Notes under the pieces: generated by a model | Told to the model about the DNA's origin: nothing | Database searches by the model: none | The model's input: the letters and a program-made list of their open reading frames with translations, nothing else | Translations under genes and position numbers: made by a program | Source of the DNA: Oligoflexus sp. | Lineage (GTDB): Bacteria > Bdellovibrionota_B > Oligoflexia > Oligoflexales > Oligoflexaceae | NCBI GenBank assembly: GCA_030151925.1 | Contig: JASLCY010000430.1 | Coordinates: 1 to 5,498 of the forward strand | DNA length: 5,498 nt | Direction: 5' to 3' | In this document: positions 1-5,498 of the stretch, piece after piece | Position numbering within the stretch: the first letter of the stretch is position 1 | How the letters are laid out: each line of letters begins with the position of its first letter

Positions 1-248
1 CCCTCAAGGTCAGGGCGCAGGCCAAACCTCCGCTCGGCGCCCTCATGATCTCCTGCGCCGGGCGCAAAAAACTGCTGGGGCCTCGCGTCGTCGAGGAGAT
101 CGAAGCGGTGGCCGACGTCCTCGGAACGGACCTGCCGCTGGCGGGTTTCCCTTCCTTCGGCGAGATCGCGCCCTTGATCCAAAGCGATGGGAAGTTCTAC
201 AATCTGTACCACAACATGACTATCATGCTTCTCACTATCAGCGACTGA
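1..248 (+). CDS. FIST-domain signal-transduction protein, C-terminal fragment (5' end outside window)
   Basis: This is the last 81 residues of a protein whose start lies left of the window; complete codons begin at position 3, and the ATG at 45 is internal because the open frame continues upstream to the edge. Features matching the FIST_C domain are visible: a Cys-Ala-Gly-Arg motif (visible residues 18-21), a GFPSFGEIAP segment (48-57) and a terminal HNMT followed by a hydrophobic strand (70-79). FIST proteins are cytoplasmic sensory modules, predicted in the literature to bind small ligands such as amino acids, and are often fused to or encoded next to histidine kinases, diguanylate cyclases or chemoreceptors. 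Here the stop codon is six bases before a histidine kinase start, so the two are very likely co-transcribed and may form one sensor. The ligand cannot be inferred from this fragment. Confidence 0.85.
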   Translation, partial: LKVRAQAKPPLGALMISCAGRKKLLGPRVVEEIEAVADVLGTDLPLAGFPSFGEIAPLIQSDGKFYNLYHNMTIMLLTISD

Positions 249-254
249 CAGGCT

Positions 255-1769
255 ATGAAATTTCTCACGTACGTTGATGAATTTAAGCACCCGCTCTTCG
301 AATCCAGGCATGAGATCAACAAAAAGGAATTGTTCCTCGCGCCGAGCGTCGTCGTGTTTCGCGACGTCGCTCATGCAAGAGCCGTTCTGGGGCCTTTCAT
401 AGATCAGTTCTGTCTGCTCGTCCTGACTCTGGACCAGCAGGAGTACGCTCAAATCGGCAGCAACGCCTGGGCCTTGGCCGTCGAGACGCTCTTAAACCTG
501 CCCGCGCCTACGCAGACTCTGTTCATGAGCTGCCTCCTGAAGAGTCTGCATCATATGTCCGTGATCAACGACGACAGGGATTCGTTAGCCTTGGAGCTGA
601 AGAATTTCAAGGAGCAGTTCCAGGAGCTGAACAACGACTTCCTGGTTATCACCAAGAAGATGGAAAACGACAACAAGAGGAAGCTCTCGCAAAAAGATGC
701 GCTCATCTATGCTTCCCAGAAGATCGGCAAGGTCGGCGGCTTCGAGATCAATTTGATCACGGAGAGGACCGAGTCGACCCCCTTCCTGCTCGAGATGCTC
801 GGCATCGAGGAATTCAACCCCTTGGCGCCGGAGTTTCCCCTGCACCCGGATGCACGCAAGAAGTTCCACAAGGCTATCGAGCAGATCAAGGCGGGTTCAA
901 ACGCGGAGTCGTTCGAGATAGAATGCAGCGACGGCCTCCGCCGCAAGATCTTTCAGATCGATCTCGTGCCCTTGAAGAATAATGACGGCCGAGTGCCTAT
1001 CGTTCAAGGCTCGATGAATGACATCAGCCTCCTTAAGAACCTGGAGAAAGAGAACGAGAAGCAGAAAGCCATCGCGGTGGCGGCTTCCAAGCTGGCTTCT
1101 TTGGGCGAGATGGCCGGCGGCATAGCCCACGAAATCAACAATCCCGTAGCCATCATCATCGGCCTGCTCTTTAAGATGAAACATCGCTTCGAGGCGAACA
1201 AGCTGGACGCGGACGAGTTCTATTCGCTGTTCGACAACGTCCAGAAGAGCATCAAGAGGATCACTTATATCATCGCGGGGCTCAGGAACTTCTCGAGGGA
1301 CGGCTCGAAGGATCATATGGAGATGCGGAGCGTCCTCTCCATCCTGGAGGAGACGCTGGCCTTCTGCGAGGCGAAGCTGGAGAAGAACGGCATCAGGCTC
1401 GATTATTCGGGCATTCCCCGGGACCTGCACATGCTCTGCAGGCCGACGGAAATCTCCCAGGTCTTCCTCAACCTCATTAACAACGCTCATGACGCCATCC
1501 TCGAGCAGGATGAAAAATGGATACGCTTCGAGGCCCGCAAGGGCCAGGGATTCATCGAAATATCCGTCACCGACAGCGGGAAGGGCATAGACCCCGCCAT
1601 CGCCGATAAGATCATGAACCCGTTTTTTACGACGAAAGAATTGGGCAAAGGCACCGGCCTGGGGCTCAGCATCTCGCACGGCATCGCCGAAAGGCATAAC
1701 GGCAATCTCTACGTCAACCCAGAAGGCGAACACACGCAATTCGTCCTGCTGATCCCATCGGGGAACTAG
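255..1769 (+). CDS. Cytoplasmic PAS-type sensor histidine kinase
   Basis: A 504-residue protein with no membrane segment or signal peptide, so it should sense in the cytoplasm. Order: an unassigned N-terminal region (about 1-105), a probable coiled coil (about 107-148), a PAS-like region (about 152-258), a helical linker, then the kinase core. Core motifs are complete: H-box AHEINNP with phospho-acceptor His292, N-box EISQVFLNLINNAHDAI (399-415), G1 box DSGKGI (440-445), F box PFFTT (456-460) and G2 box GTGLGLS (466-472). It should therefore autophosphorylate, dimerising through the H-box helices. There is no attached receiver domain, and no response regulator is present nearby. The ATG at 255 is preceded by only a weak Shine-Dalgarno (ACAGG), consistent with translational coupling to the FIST gene ending six bases earlier. 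The likely input is the FIST protein, the PAS domain, or both. Family assignment is firm; stimulus unknown. Confidence 0.95.
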   Translation: MKFLTYVDEFKHPLFESRHEINKKELFLAPSVVVFRDVAHARAVLGPFIDQFCLLVLTLDQQEYAQIGSNAWALAVETLLNLPAPTQTLFMSCLLKSLHHMSVINDDRDSLALELKNFKEQFQELNNDFLVITKKMENDNKRKLSQKDALIYASQKIGKVGGFEINLITERTESTPFLLEMLGIEEFNPLAPEFPLHPDARKKFHKAIEQIKAGSNAESFEIECSDGLRRKIFQIDLVPLKNNDGRVPIVQGSMNDISLLKNLEKENEKQKAIAVAASKLASLGEMAGGIAHEINNPVAIIIGLLFKMKHRFEANKLDADEFYSLFDNVQKSIKRITYIIAGLRNFSRDGSKDHMEMRSVLSILEETLAFCEAKLEKNGIRLDYSGIPRDLHMLCRPTEISQVFLNLINNAHDAILEQDEKWIRFEARKGQGFIEISVTDSGKGIDPAIADKIMNPFFTTKELGKGTGLGLSISHGIAERHNGNLYVNPEGEHTQFVLLIPSGN

Positions 1770-1781
1770 GCCGCCGCTCGA

Positions 1782-2300
1782 TCAATAGAAGACCTCTCCG
1801 TCCTGCACATGGCCGATCGTCGTCAGCTGGTGAGGCAGAGGCGCTTTTTCGGAAAGTATATCCCTCACCTCATAACCGCGCGCGATCAGAGCATCCGCTA
1901 TCATCCGGCGATGGCAACGCCACCACACGGCCTCCGAGCACATGATCGCAACGGAACGGCCTGCGCTGAGCCTCAGCAGCTCGTCGAGCCCGGCTTTGAA
2001 CTCCGGGCTTCGCATGTAGGCGGCATAAGCTTTGAAAGACTTGTTTTCCCAGGCGCTTTCCACCGTGAGCTGGGTGCCTTTGCGAAAACCGGTCAGGCTC
2101 TCGAGATGCGTATAACCGATGCCGGTTTTCTCTAAGGCCTTCGCGATCGTTTCCGCATTGTATTGGGGATTGGCGCGGGAGCGGGGAAGCTTCCGCACGT
2201 CCACCAGCAAATCGATCCCGTTCTTACGCAGGAGATCGAGGAATTCCGGCCATTCGCGATTGGAATGGCCGATCGTGAAGATCCTGGCCTTGGCCGTCAT
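1782..2300 (-). CDS. DUF488 family protein
   Basis: A 172-residue protein of the DUF488 family, whose biochemical role is not established. Conserved signatures are visible: TIGHSN (residues 9-14) near the N-terminus, DVRKLPRSRANPQ (34-46), CSE (121-123) and CHR (129-131), plus C-terminal His157 and His164. Cys121, Cys129, His130 and the Arg residues are the obvious candidates for an active or metal-binding site; that is inference. Start choice: the frame stays open to 2363, but the ATG at 2300-2298 lies directly before the conserved TIGHSN strand and overlaps the upstream hydrolase stop as ATGA, with an AAGG about nine bases before it. The extra 21 residues of the longer frame lie within the hydrolase coding sequence and do not look like the family. 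The protein has no signal peptide and should be cytoplasmic, unlike its exported operon partner. It converges on the kinase gene, with 12 bases between stops. Confidence 0.88.
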   Translation of the reverse strand: MTAKARIFTIGHSNREWPEFLDLLRKNGIDLLVDVRKLPRSRANPQYNAETIAKALEKTGIGYTHLESLTGFRKGTQLTVESAWENKSFKAYAAYMRSPEFKAGLDELLRLSAGRSVAIMCSEAVWWRCHRRMIADALIARGYEVRDILSEKAPLPHQLTTIGHVQDGEVFY

Positions 2301-3541
2301 CGGTGGGACCTTGCGCTCAAGATCTGCGCAAACCACTGAAGAGGACTGAAGATGGCCGGGCACGTGCCGTGCGTATAGGGTCGGCTCGGATCCGGGCTCG
2401 GAATGAGGATCGCGTCGATATCCTTGCCGCCCATGGATTCGAAGTATCGTGAGGCCACGTGCGAGACTTCGGAGGGAATCTGCTCATCATCCTTGCAGTG
2501 GTAGAAATGGGTCGGAGTTTGAGGAACCCAGCCCTCCAGCAAGCTCTGGCTCCTCAGGAGGTCGTGGAGCTTATTGGCCAAGGGCAGCTGAGGTTTATCG
2601 GCAAGGAAATCCGCGAGAAAATCCGGCTGGAAGAGCTGGGAACTCGCCGCCGGGATAAGCTGGGAGACCTGCGAGGAGGTGTAGGTGCCGGAGAAGGCCG
2701 CTTCCAAAGTATCGGGCGAAGTCTGGAAGATTTGATCGAGCGCGAGCTGGTCGTGCGCGAGCCAGTGCTTATAGGAGACGACCACGAAAGGGATGTTCAC
2801 GGGATTGACGATGGGCTCGGCGACCAGGATGTCGCCTACCAGCTCCGGAACGTAGGGGCCTGCCGAAGGAGCCGAAGCCGTGATGGGAAATTCATCGGCG
2901 TAACGGGTCTCGAGCTCCTTCTGCAGGGCGAGGGTCGCATAACCGCCCTCTGAATATCCTTTGAGGAAGAAGGGACCGAGATCGATCTTTTCATTCGCGG
3001 CGAACTCGCGGGTCGCGCGCAGCATGTCGACCAGCGAAGTCTGATAACCTTCCGCGATGATATAAGGATGCACCAGGCCCTTCGCATCGCCGTAACCCAG
3101 GTAATCGGCGACGGTCGTGACAAAACCCTGCGAGGCTTCGGCCACGCCTTCCGCCGGCGACGCGCTCGGCGCCTGGCTCGAGGCGGTAATCGTCCCGTGC
3201 TGCAGGGAAATCCAAGGATAAACCGCGGCTTTATTATCCGGGACGATCACGATGCCGGAGGCCTGGACGGACGAATGGTCCAGGCTCTGCGTCTGATAAC
3301 TCACACGGTAGATCACGACCCCGTTTCGGGGTTTTATGCCGTAAGGCGATAGCTGGGCAGCGAGCTGATCCTGAGTGATCGCCACCAGTCTCTCGGAATG
3401 CACGAGGATGGGAGTCGCCGGCGGCGCTCCCCTCGGTTTGAGACTGGGTGCAGGAGCCGAAGCTTGAGCGGTGAAACAGCAGATGGCATTGGAAACGAGC
3501 AAAGCGACGGCGGTCGGAAGCAAAGATTTCCAGAGTTTCAT
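2297..3541 (-). CDS. Secreted alpha/beta hydrolase, secretory-lipase-like
   Basis: A 414-residue exported hydrolase, probably a lipase or esterase. The N-terminus is a Sec signal peptide: MKLWK, a hydrophobic stretch (about 6-24), then AQA with likely cleavage after Ala27; cleavage after Ala29 is less likely because Pro follows. No lipobox is seen, so it should be periplasmic or secreted. Catalytic signs of the alpha/beta hydrolase fold are a nucleophile elbow GYSEGG (195-200, Ser197), a late acidic residue in CKDDEQIP (Asp351 or Asp352) and a His in THGTCP (His391). The QHGT at 114-117 is in the right place for the oxyanion-hole strand loop. Length and motif order resemble the secretory lipase family (LIP, known from fungi with bacterial relatives). 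The ATG has a strong GGAAGGA ribosome site six bases upstream. It is the first gene of a two-gene unit with the DUF488 gene, and its upstream region contains a Fur box. Substrate (acylglycerol, polyester or peptide ester) is not determined by the sequence. Confidence 0.88.
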   Translation of the reverse strand: MKLWKSLLPTAVALLVSNAICCFTAQASAPAPSLKPRGAPPATPILVHSERLVAITQDQLAAQLSPYGIKPRNGVVIYRVSYQTQSLDHSSVQASGIVIVPDNKAAVYPWISLQHGTITASSQAPSASPAEGVAEASQGFVTTVADYLGYGDAKGLVHPYIIAEGYQTSLVDMLRATREFAANEKIDLGPFFLKGYSEGGYATLALQKELETRYADEFPITASAPSAGPYVPELVGDILVAEPIVNPVNIPFVVVSYKHWLAHDQLALDQIFQTSPDTLEAAFSGTYTSSQVSQLIPAASSQLFQPDFLADFLADKPQLPLANKLHDLLRSQSLLEGWVPQTPTHFYHCKDDEQIPSEVSHVASRYFESMGGKDIDAILIPSPDPSRPYTHGTCPAIFSPLQWFAQILSARSHR

Positions 3542-3547
3542 AAGCAG

Positions 3548-3554
3548 TCCTTCC
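3548..3554 (-). promoter_or_regulatory. Ribosome-binding site of the hydrolase gene
   Basis: On the minus strand GGAAGGA lies six bases before the ATG at 3541. It is a strong Shine-Dalgarno match at optimal spacing and fixes this ATG, which also opens directly into a signal peptide. Confidence 0.8.
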
Positions 3555-3669
3555 AGTTGGTGGTACTTTTGGAATAGAACTCTTTCCCGCTTCTGTCTAT
3601 TCAGACATTTATGAAGGATGGCGCAACTCTGGCCTGATCAACGTGACAAGCCAAAATAACTATTCATTG

Positions 3670-3700
3670 TTGATAATGATAATTGTTATCGACTTTGAAT
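3670..3700 (+). promoter_or_regulatory. Possible sigma-70 promoter of the protease gene, overlapping the Fur box
   Basis: TTGATA (3670-3675, five of six to the -35 consensus) and TTGAAT (3695-3700, four of six to the -10) are separated by 19 bases, longer than the ideal 17. Transcription would begin near 3707, giving a leader of about 45 bases. The -35 element falls inside the Fur operator, which would allow simple steric repression. The spacing makes this a weak prediction. Confidence 0.25.
3672..3690 (+). promoter_or_regulatory. Fur box (iron-responsive operator)
   Basis: The sequence GATAATGATAATTGTTATC matches the classical 19-bp Fur box GATAATGATAATCATTATC at 17 of 19 positions; the two mismatches are adjacent, just right of centre. 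It also reads as the hexamer arrangement GATAAT-GATAAT-T-GTTATC (6-6-1-6), the form bound by Fur dimers. It lies 61 bases before the protease ATG and 130 bases before the hydrolase ATG, so repression of the protease by Fur with ferrous iron is the simplest reading, with an effect on the divergent hydrolase possible. The match is seen directly; Fur binding is inferred, since the fur gene is not in the window. Confidence 0.8.
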
Positions 3701-3737
3701 GGATCGTGAGTTAGTTTGCGAGTCATTCATTCAAGTC

Positions 3738-3741
3738 GGAG
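3738..3741 (+). promoter_or_regulatory. Ribosome-binding site that decides the protease start
   Basis: GGAG lies ten bases before the ATG at 3752. It supports this ATG over the in-frame TTG at 3716, which would add twelve polar residues in front of a well-formed lipoprotein signal peptide. Confidence 0.6.
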
Positions 3742-3751
3742 TTTAGTTGTT

Positions 3752-4603
3752 ATGAAGCTTACTCGCAGATTGCTCTCCCTCTCGTCCTTCGCGTTCATCT
3801 CCCTCTTCAGCCTGAGCGGCTGCGGAGCTCGGTCCGATACCAGCAAACTCAAGATCACCAACGGCATGGATGTGAAGGAAACCATCTATCCATCGGTAGT
3901 CAAGATCAAGGCCCTCGGCGGCGGCGCGTTGAGCGGCTGCACCGGAACGTTCGTCACGCCGAATCAGGTTCTGACGGCGGCTCATTGCCTGGAAGGCCTG
4001 ACGCCGGACAACGCAGCGATCTTCGCCGCGAAATACGGCGCGGACGGCCAGGAAGTTACGAGCTTCGAAGCGGATTCGTTCCAGATCCATCCGCTCTACG
4101 ATCCTAACGCGAAACCGAACCCTTACGATCTGGCCGTCGTGAACTTCCCGAGGCACTCGGCTTCGAAGATCTCGTTGATCGCATCCCAGCGCGCGCCTCT
4201 GAACGTCTGGGTGCAGCTCGTGGGTTACGGCGACAACGAGAACTTCTACGATGAGAAGGGCGAGCTCACCGGCAGCGGCGACGGCCAGAAGCGCATCGGC
4301 ACCAACAAGCTGCTCGCCTATGACAGCGATATGATCCGCATCGATGGTGTTCCCGGCAAGTCGGACAAGGTGAATCCGGGTCTGCAAAGCTGCAGCGGTC
4401 GCGGTGATTCGGGCGGCCCGCTGTTCTATAATTCTTCGACCCTGATCGGCGTCGATTACGGCGGCGGCCTGCTCAAGGACACCGCTGAAGACGGTTCGGT
4501 CACCTACTCCTGCTTCAGCCTGTACGTGGACCTGAATCTCGAGGAAAACGTGAAATTCCTCGAGTCGGCCCTCAACTATGAGATGGCGGATTCCGATCGC
4601 TAG
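3752..4603 (+). CDS. Trypsin-like (S1) serine protease lipoprotein
   Basis: A 283-residue chymotrypsin-fold endopeptidase. The N-terminus is a lipoprotein signal: MKLTRR, a hydrophobic core, and lipobox LSGC with Cys24 as the lipidated residue. Gly follows the Cys rather than Asp, so outer-membrane sorting is expected in a Gram-negative host. The mature domain starts at Ile35 in K-ITNG, the counterpart of trypsin IVGG, so cleavage after Lys34 would activate the zymogen. The catalytic triad is complete: His78 in LTAAHC, Asp126 in NPYDLAVV, Ser220 in GRGDSGGP. Likely disulfides are Cys63-Cys79 and Cys214-Cys254, matching trypsin 42-58 and 191-220. The segment between Cys214 and the GDSGGP motif is two residues longer than in trypsin (CSGRGDS against CQGDS), so primary specificity cannot be read off. 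A near-perfect Fur box lies upstream, suggesting induction in low iron. It converges on galactokinase, six bases away. Confidence 0.93.
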   Translation: MKLTRRLLSLSSFAFISLFSLSGCGARSDTSKLKITNGMDVKETIYPSVVKIKALGGGALSGCTGTFVTPNQVLTAAHCLEGLTPDNAAIFAAKYGADGQEVTSFEADSFQIHPLYDPNAKPNPYDLAVVNFPRHSASKISLIASQRAPLNVWVQLVGYGDNENFYDEKGELTGSGDGQKRIGTNKLLAYDSDMIRIDGVPGKSDKVNPGLQSCSGRGDSGGPLFYNSSTLIGVDYGGGLLKDTAEDGSVTYSCFSLYVDLNLEENVKFLESALNYEMADSDR

Positions 4604-4604
4604 G

Positions 4605-4620
4605 ACCGGTCACGGCCGGT
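4605..4620. terminator. Weak candidate bidirectional hairpin between convergent genes
   Basis: ACCGG (4605-4609) and CCGGT (4616-4620) form a five-base-pair stem with a six-base loop that spans the galactokinase stop codon, right after the protease stop. There is no T-tract on either side, so intrinsic termination is doubtful; it is listed because no other terminator candidate exists between these convergent genes. Confidence 0.15.
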
Positions 4621-5498
4621 TCCACGTCCTCTCGGGAACGACGACGCTCGCATAATGGTTGGTATCGCGCTGGTAGCGACCCGCGATATCCTCCGCGAGC
4701 CTAGCCGCATGCCCGAACTCGCAGAGGCCGACGATGGAGCCGCCGAATCCTCCTCCGGTCAGGCGCGCTCCGTACACGACAGGGTAGGAGAGGGCGATCT
4801 CGACGAGCCGATCGATCTCCGGGATCGAGACCTTGTAAAGATCGCGCATGGAGACGTGCGATTCGTTCATCAGGCGACCGAGAGTCTGGAAATCGCAGCT
4901 TCGGATAGCCTGAACGGAATCGAGGACCCGCTGGTTCTCCGCAACCACGTGCCGCGCGCGGCTGAGGAGAGGTTCCGGCAAACCGTCCAGCTCCCCGATC
5001 TCCCGCACCGCGCGGAGCGAAGAGATGCCCATCAGGCGACAGGCATCCTCGCATTCGCGCCGCCTGACGTTGTAGCCGCCGGTGCTGTGATTATGCTTGA
5101 TGCCTGAATTGATGACGAAGATCTCGATCGCCTCGTCCGGCAGAGGAACCTTTTCGAACGACAGCGTCTTGGTGTCGAGGAAAAGGGCGCTTCCCTGCTC
5201 TCCCAGGCTCGCGGCCATCTGATCCATGATGCCCACGTTCGCGCCGACGAAGCCGTTCTCGACCTCCTGGCTGAAGAGGGCGATGTCCACGGCTGAGATG
5301 CCGAGCTCGAATTGGGCGTTCAAGGCGCGAAAGACGGCCACGAGGAAAGCCGCGCTCGACGACAGGCCCGAACCGATCGGAATGCTGGAGCGCACGTCGA
5401 GATCGAAGCCCGCGATAGGATAACCCTTCTCCCTCAGCAGCCACGTAATGCCCTCGACATAATCGCTCCAGCGATGCAGCCGGCGCGAGCGCCGGCTG
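4610..5498 (-). CDS. galK: Galactokinase (GHMP kinase), N-terminus outside window
   Basis: This enzyme phosphorylates galactose to galactose-1-phosphate with ATP, the first committed step of the Leloir pathway, in the cytoplasm. The 295 visible residues are the C-terminal part of a protein usually of about 350-400 residues; the frame is open to the right edge, so the GTG at 5395 is an internal valine. Seen in order: WSDYVEGI near the visible N-terminus, the GHMP ATP-binding motif IPIGSGLSSSAA (codons near 5383-5348), the GIMDQ segment with the catalytic Asp (near 5220), the HSTGGYNVRRREC segment, the HVVAENQRVLD segment typical of galactokinases, and the C-terminal glycine-rich GHMP motif GARLTGGGFGGS (near 4770-4735). 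The first motif with the substrate-contacting GEHTDY would lie outside the window. All visible motifs are intact. No other gal gene is in the window. Related GHMP sugar kinases are less likely given the combination of motifs. Confidence 0.92.
   Translation of the reverse strand, partial: SRRSRRLHRWSDYVEGITWLLREKGYPIAGFDLDVRSSIPIGSGLSSSAAFLVAVFRALNAQFELGISAVDIALFSQEVENGFVGANVGIMDQMAASLGEQGSALFLDTKTLSFEKVPLPDEAIEIFVINSGIKHNHSTGGYNVRRRECEDACRLMGISSLRAVREIGELDGLPEPLLSRARHVVAENQRVLDSVQAIRSCDFQTLGRLMNESHVSMRDLYKVSIPEIDRLVEIALSYPVVYGARLTGGGFGGSIVGLCEFGHAARLAEDIAGRYQRDTNHYASVVVPERTWNRP
5477..5498. repeat. Perfect 10-bp inverted repeat at the right edge
   Basis: CAGCCGGCGC (5477-5486) and GCGCCGGCTG (5489-5498) are exact reverse complements with a two-base gap. 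The repeat lies inside the galactokinase frame, where it encodes an Arg/Ser-rich stretch (SRRSRRL) just before the conserved WSDYV segment. It ends exactly on the last base of the window. Confidence 0.7.

Larger units (their letters stand above)
3542..3751. other. Divergent intergenic promoter region between hydrolase and protease
   Basis: These 210 bases separate two divergently transcribed genes for exported enzymes and are clearly more AT-rich than the flanking coding DNA. I see no open reading frame with a credible start. The region holds the hydrolase ribosome-binding site, a short 5-4-5 inverted repeat (TGTCT/AGACA, 3594-3607), a Fur box (3672-3690) and the protease leader. No convincing sigma-70 promoter was found for the hydrolase. 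Confidence 0.8.

Noticed and set aside
897..1739. 280-residue open frame on the minus strand
   Set aside because: It lies wholly opposite the kinase gene, whose motifs are complete. Its translation shows no recognisable domain and reflects codon bias on the other strand.
1770..1781. Terminator between the convergent kinase and DUF488 genes
   Set aside because: Only 12 bases separate the stops and no stem with a T-tract is visible there or just inside either gene.
2301..2363. Longer start for the DUF488 protein
   Set aside because: The extra 21 residues fall inside the hydrolase coding end and do not resemble the family; the ATGA overlap and nearby AAGG favour the start at 2300.
2459..2953. 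164-residue plus-strand open frame opposite the hydrolase
   Set aside because: No domain, no good ribosome site, and it is fully covered by the hydrolase gene with its clear GYSEGG, Asp and His motifs.
3655..3673. Second Fur box next to the first
   Set aside because: Aligned to the 19-bp consensus, fewer than half of the positions match, so only the site at 3672-3690 is supported.
3716..3751. TTG start adding twelve residues to the protease
   Set aside because: It would bury the lipoprotein signal peptide behind polar residues; the ATG at 3752 has a ribosome site and gives a standard signal.
3743..4387. 214-residue open frame on the minus strand
   Set aside because: It is antisense to the protease, which carries a full catalytic triad and signal peptide. 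The composition (rich in Arg, Val, Glu, Ala) is typical of a shadow frame.

Overview
The window reads as ordinary chromosomal DNA from a Gram-negative bacterium: densely packed, GC-rich genes with one AT-richer promoter region. A lipobox-bearing trypsin-like protease, a soluble PAS-type histidine kinase beside a FIST sensor protein, and a secreted alpha/beta hydrolase are a mix common in Bdellovibrionota/Oligoflexia-like or myxobacteria-like lineages. That placement is inference from gene content only; no marker gene is present.

Layout: (1) Positions 1-1769, plus strand: the C-terminal end of a FIST-domain protein, then six bases later a 504-residue cytoplasmic histidine kinase. Together they look like a sensor/transmitter pair in one operon. 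(2) Positions 1782-3541, minus strand: a secreted lipase-like alpha/beta hydrolase followed by a DUF488 protein whose ATG overlaps the hydrolase stop codon (ATGA), so the two are probably translationally coupled. (3) Positions 3542-3751: a 210-base divergent intergenic region with a near-perfect 19-bp Fur box (17 of 19 bases match the classical consensus). (4) Positions 3752-4603, plus strand: a trypsin-fold serine protease that appears to be a lipid-anchored zymogen. (5) Positions 4610-5498, minus strand: the C-terminal three quarters or so of a galactokinase, running off the right edge and convergent with the protease, with six bases between the stop codons.

How the parts may work together: the Fur box sits between two genes for exported hydrolases (lipase and protease), which suggests that at least the protease, and possibly both, are induced when iron is scarce. 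The FIST/kinase pair is a separate signalling unit whose response regulator is not in the window. Galactokinase starts or belongs to a separate sugar-utilisation unit. No mobile element, CRISPR array, tRNA or rRNA was seen. The most interesting points are the Fur operator, the protease architecture (lipidation site only ten residues before a predicted activation cleavage site), and the unassigned N-terminal domain of the kinase. I see no clear evidence for a wholly new system.
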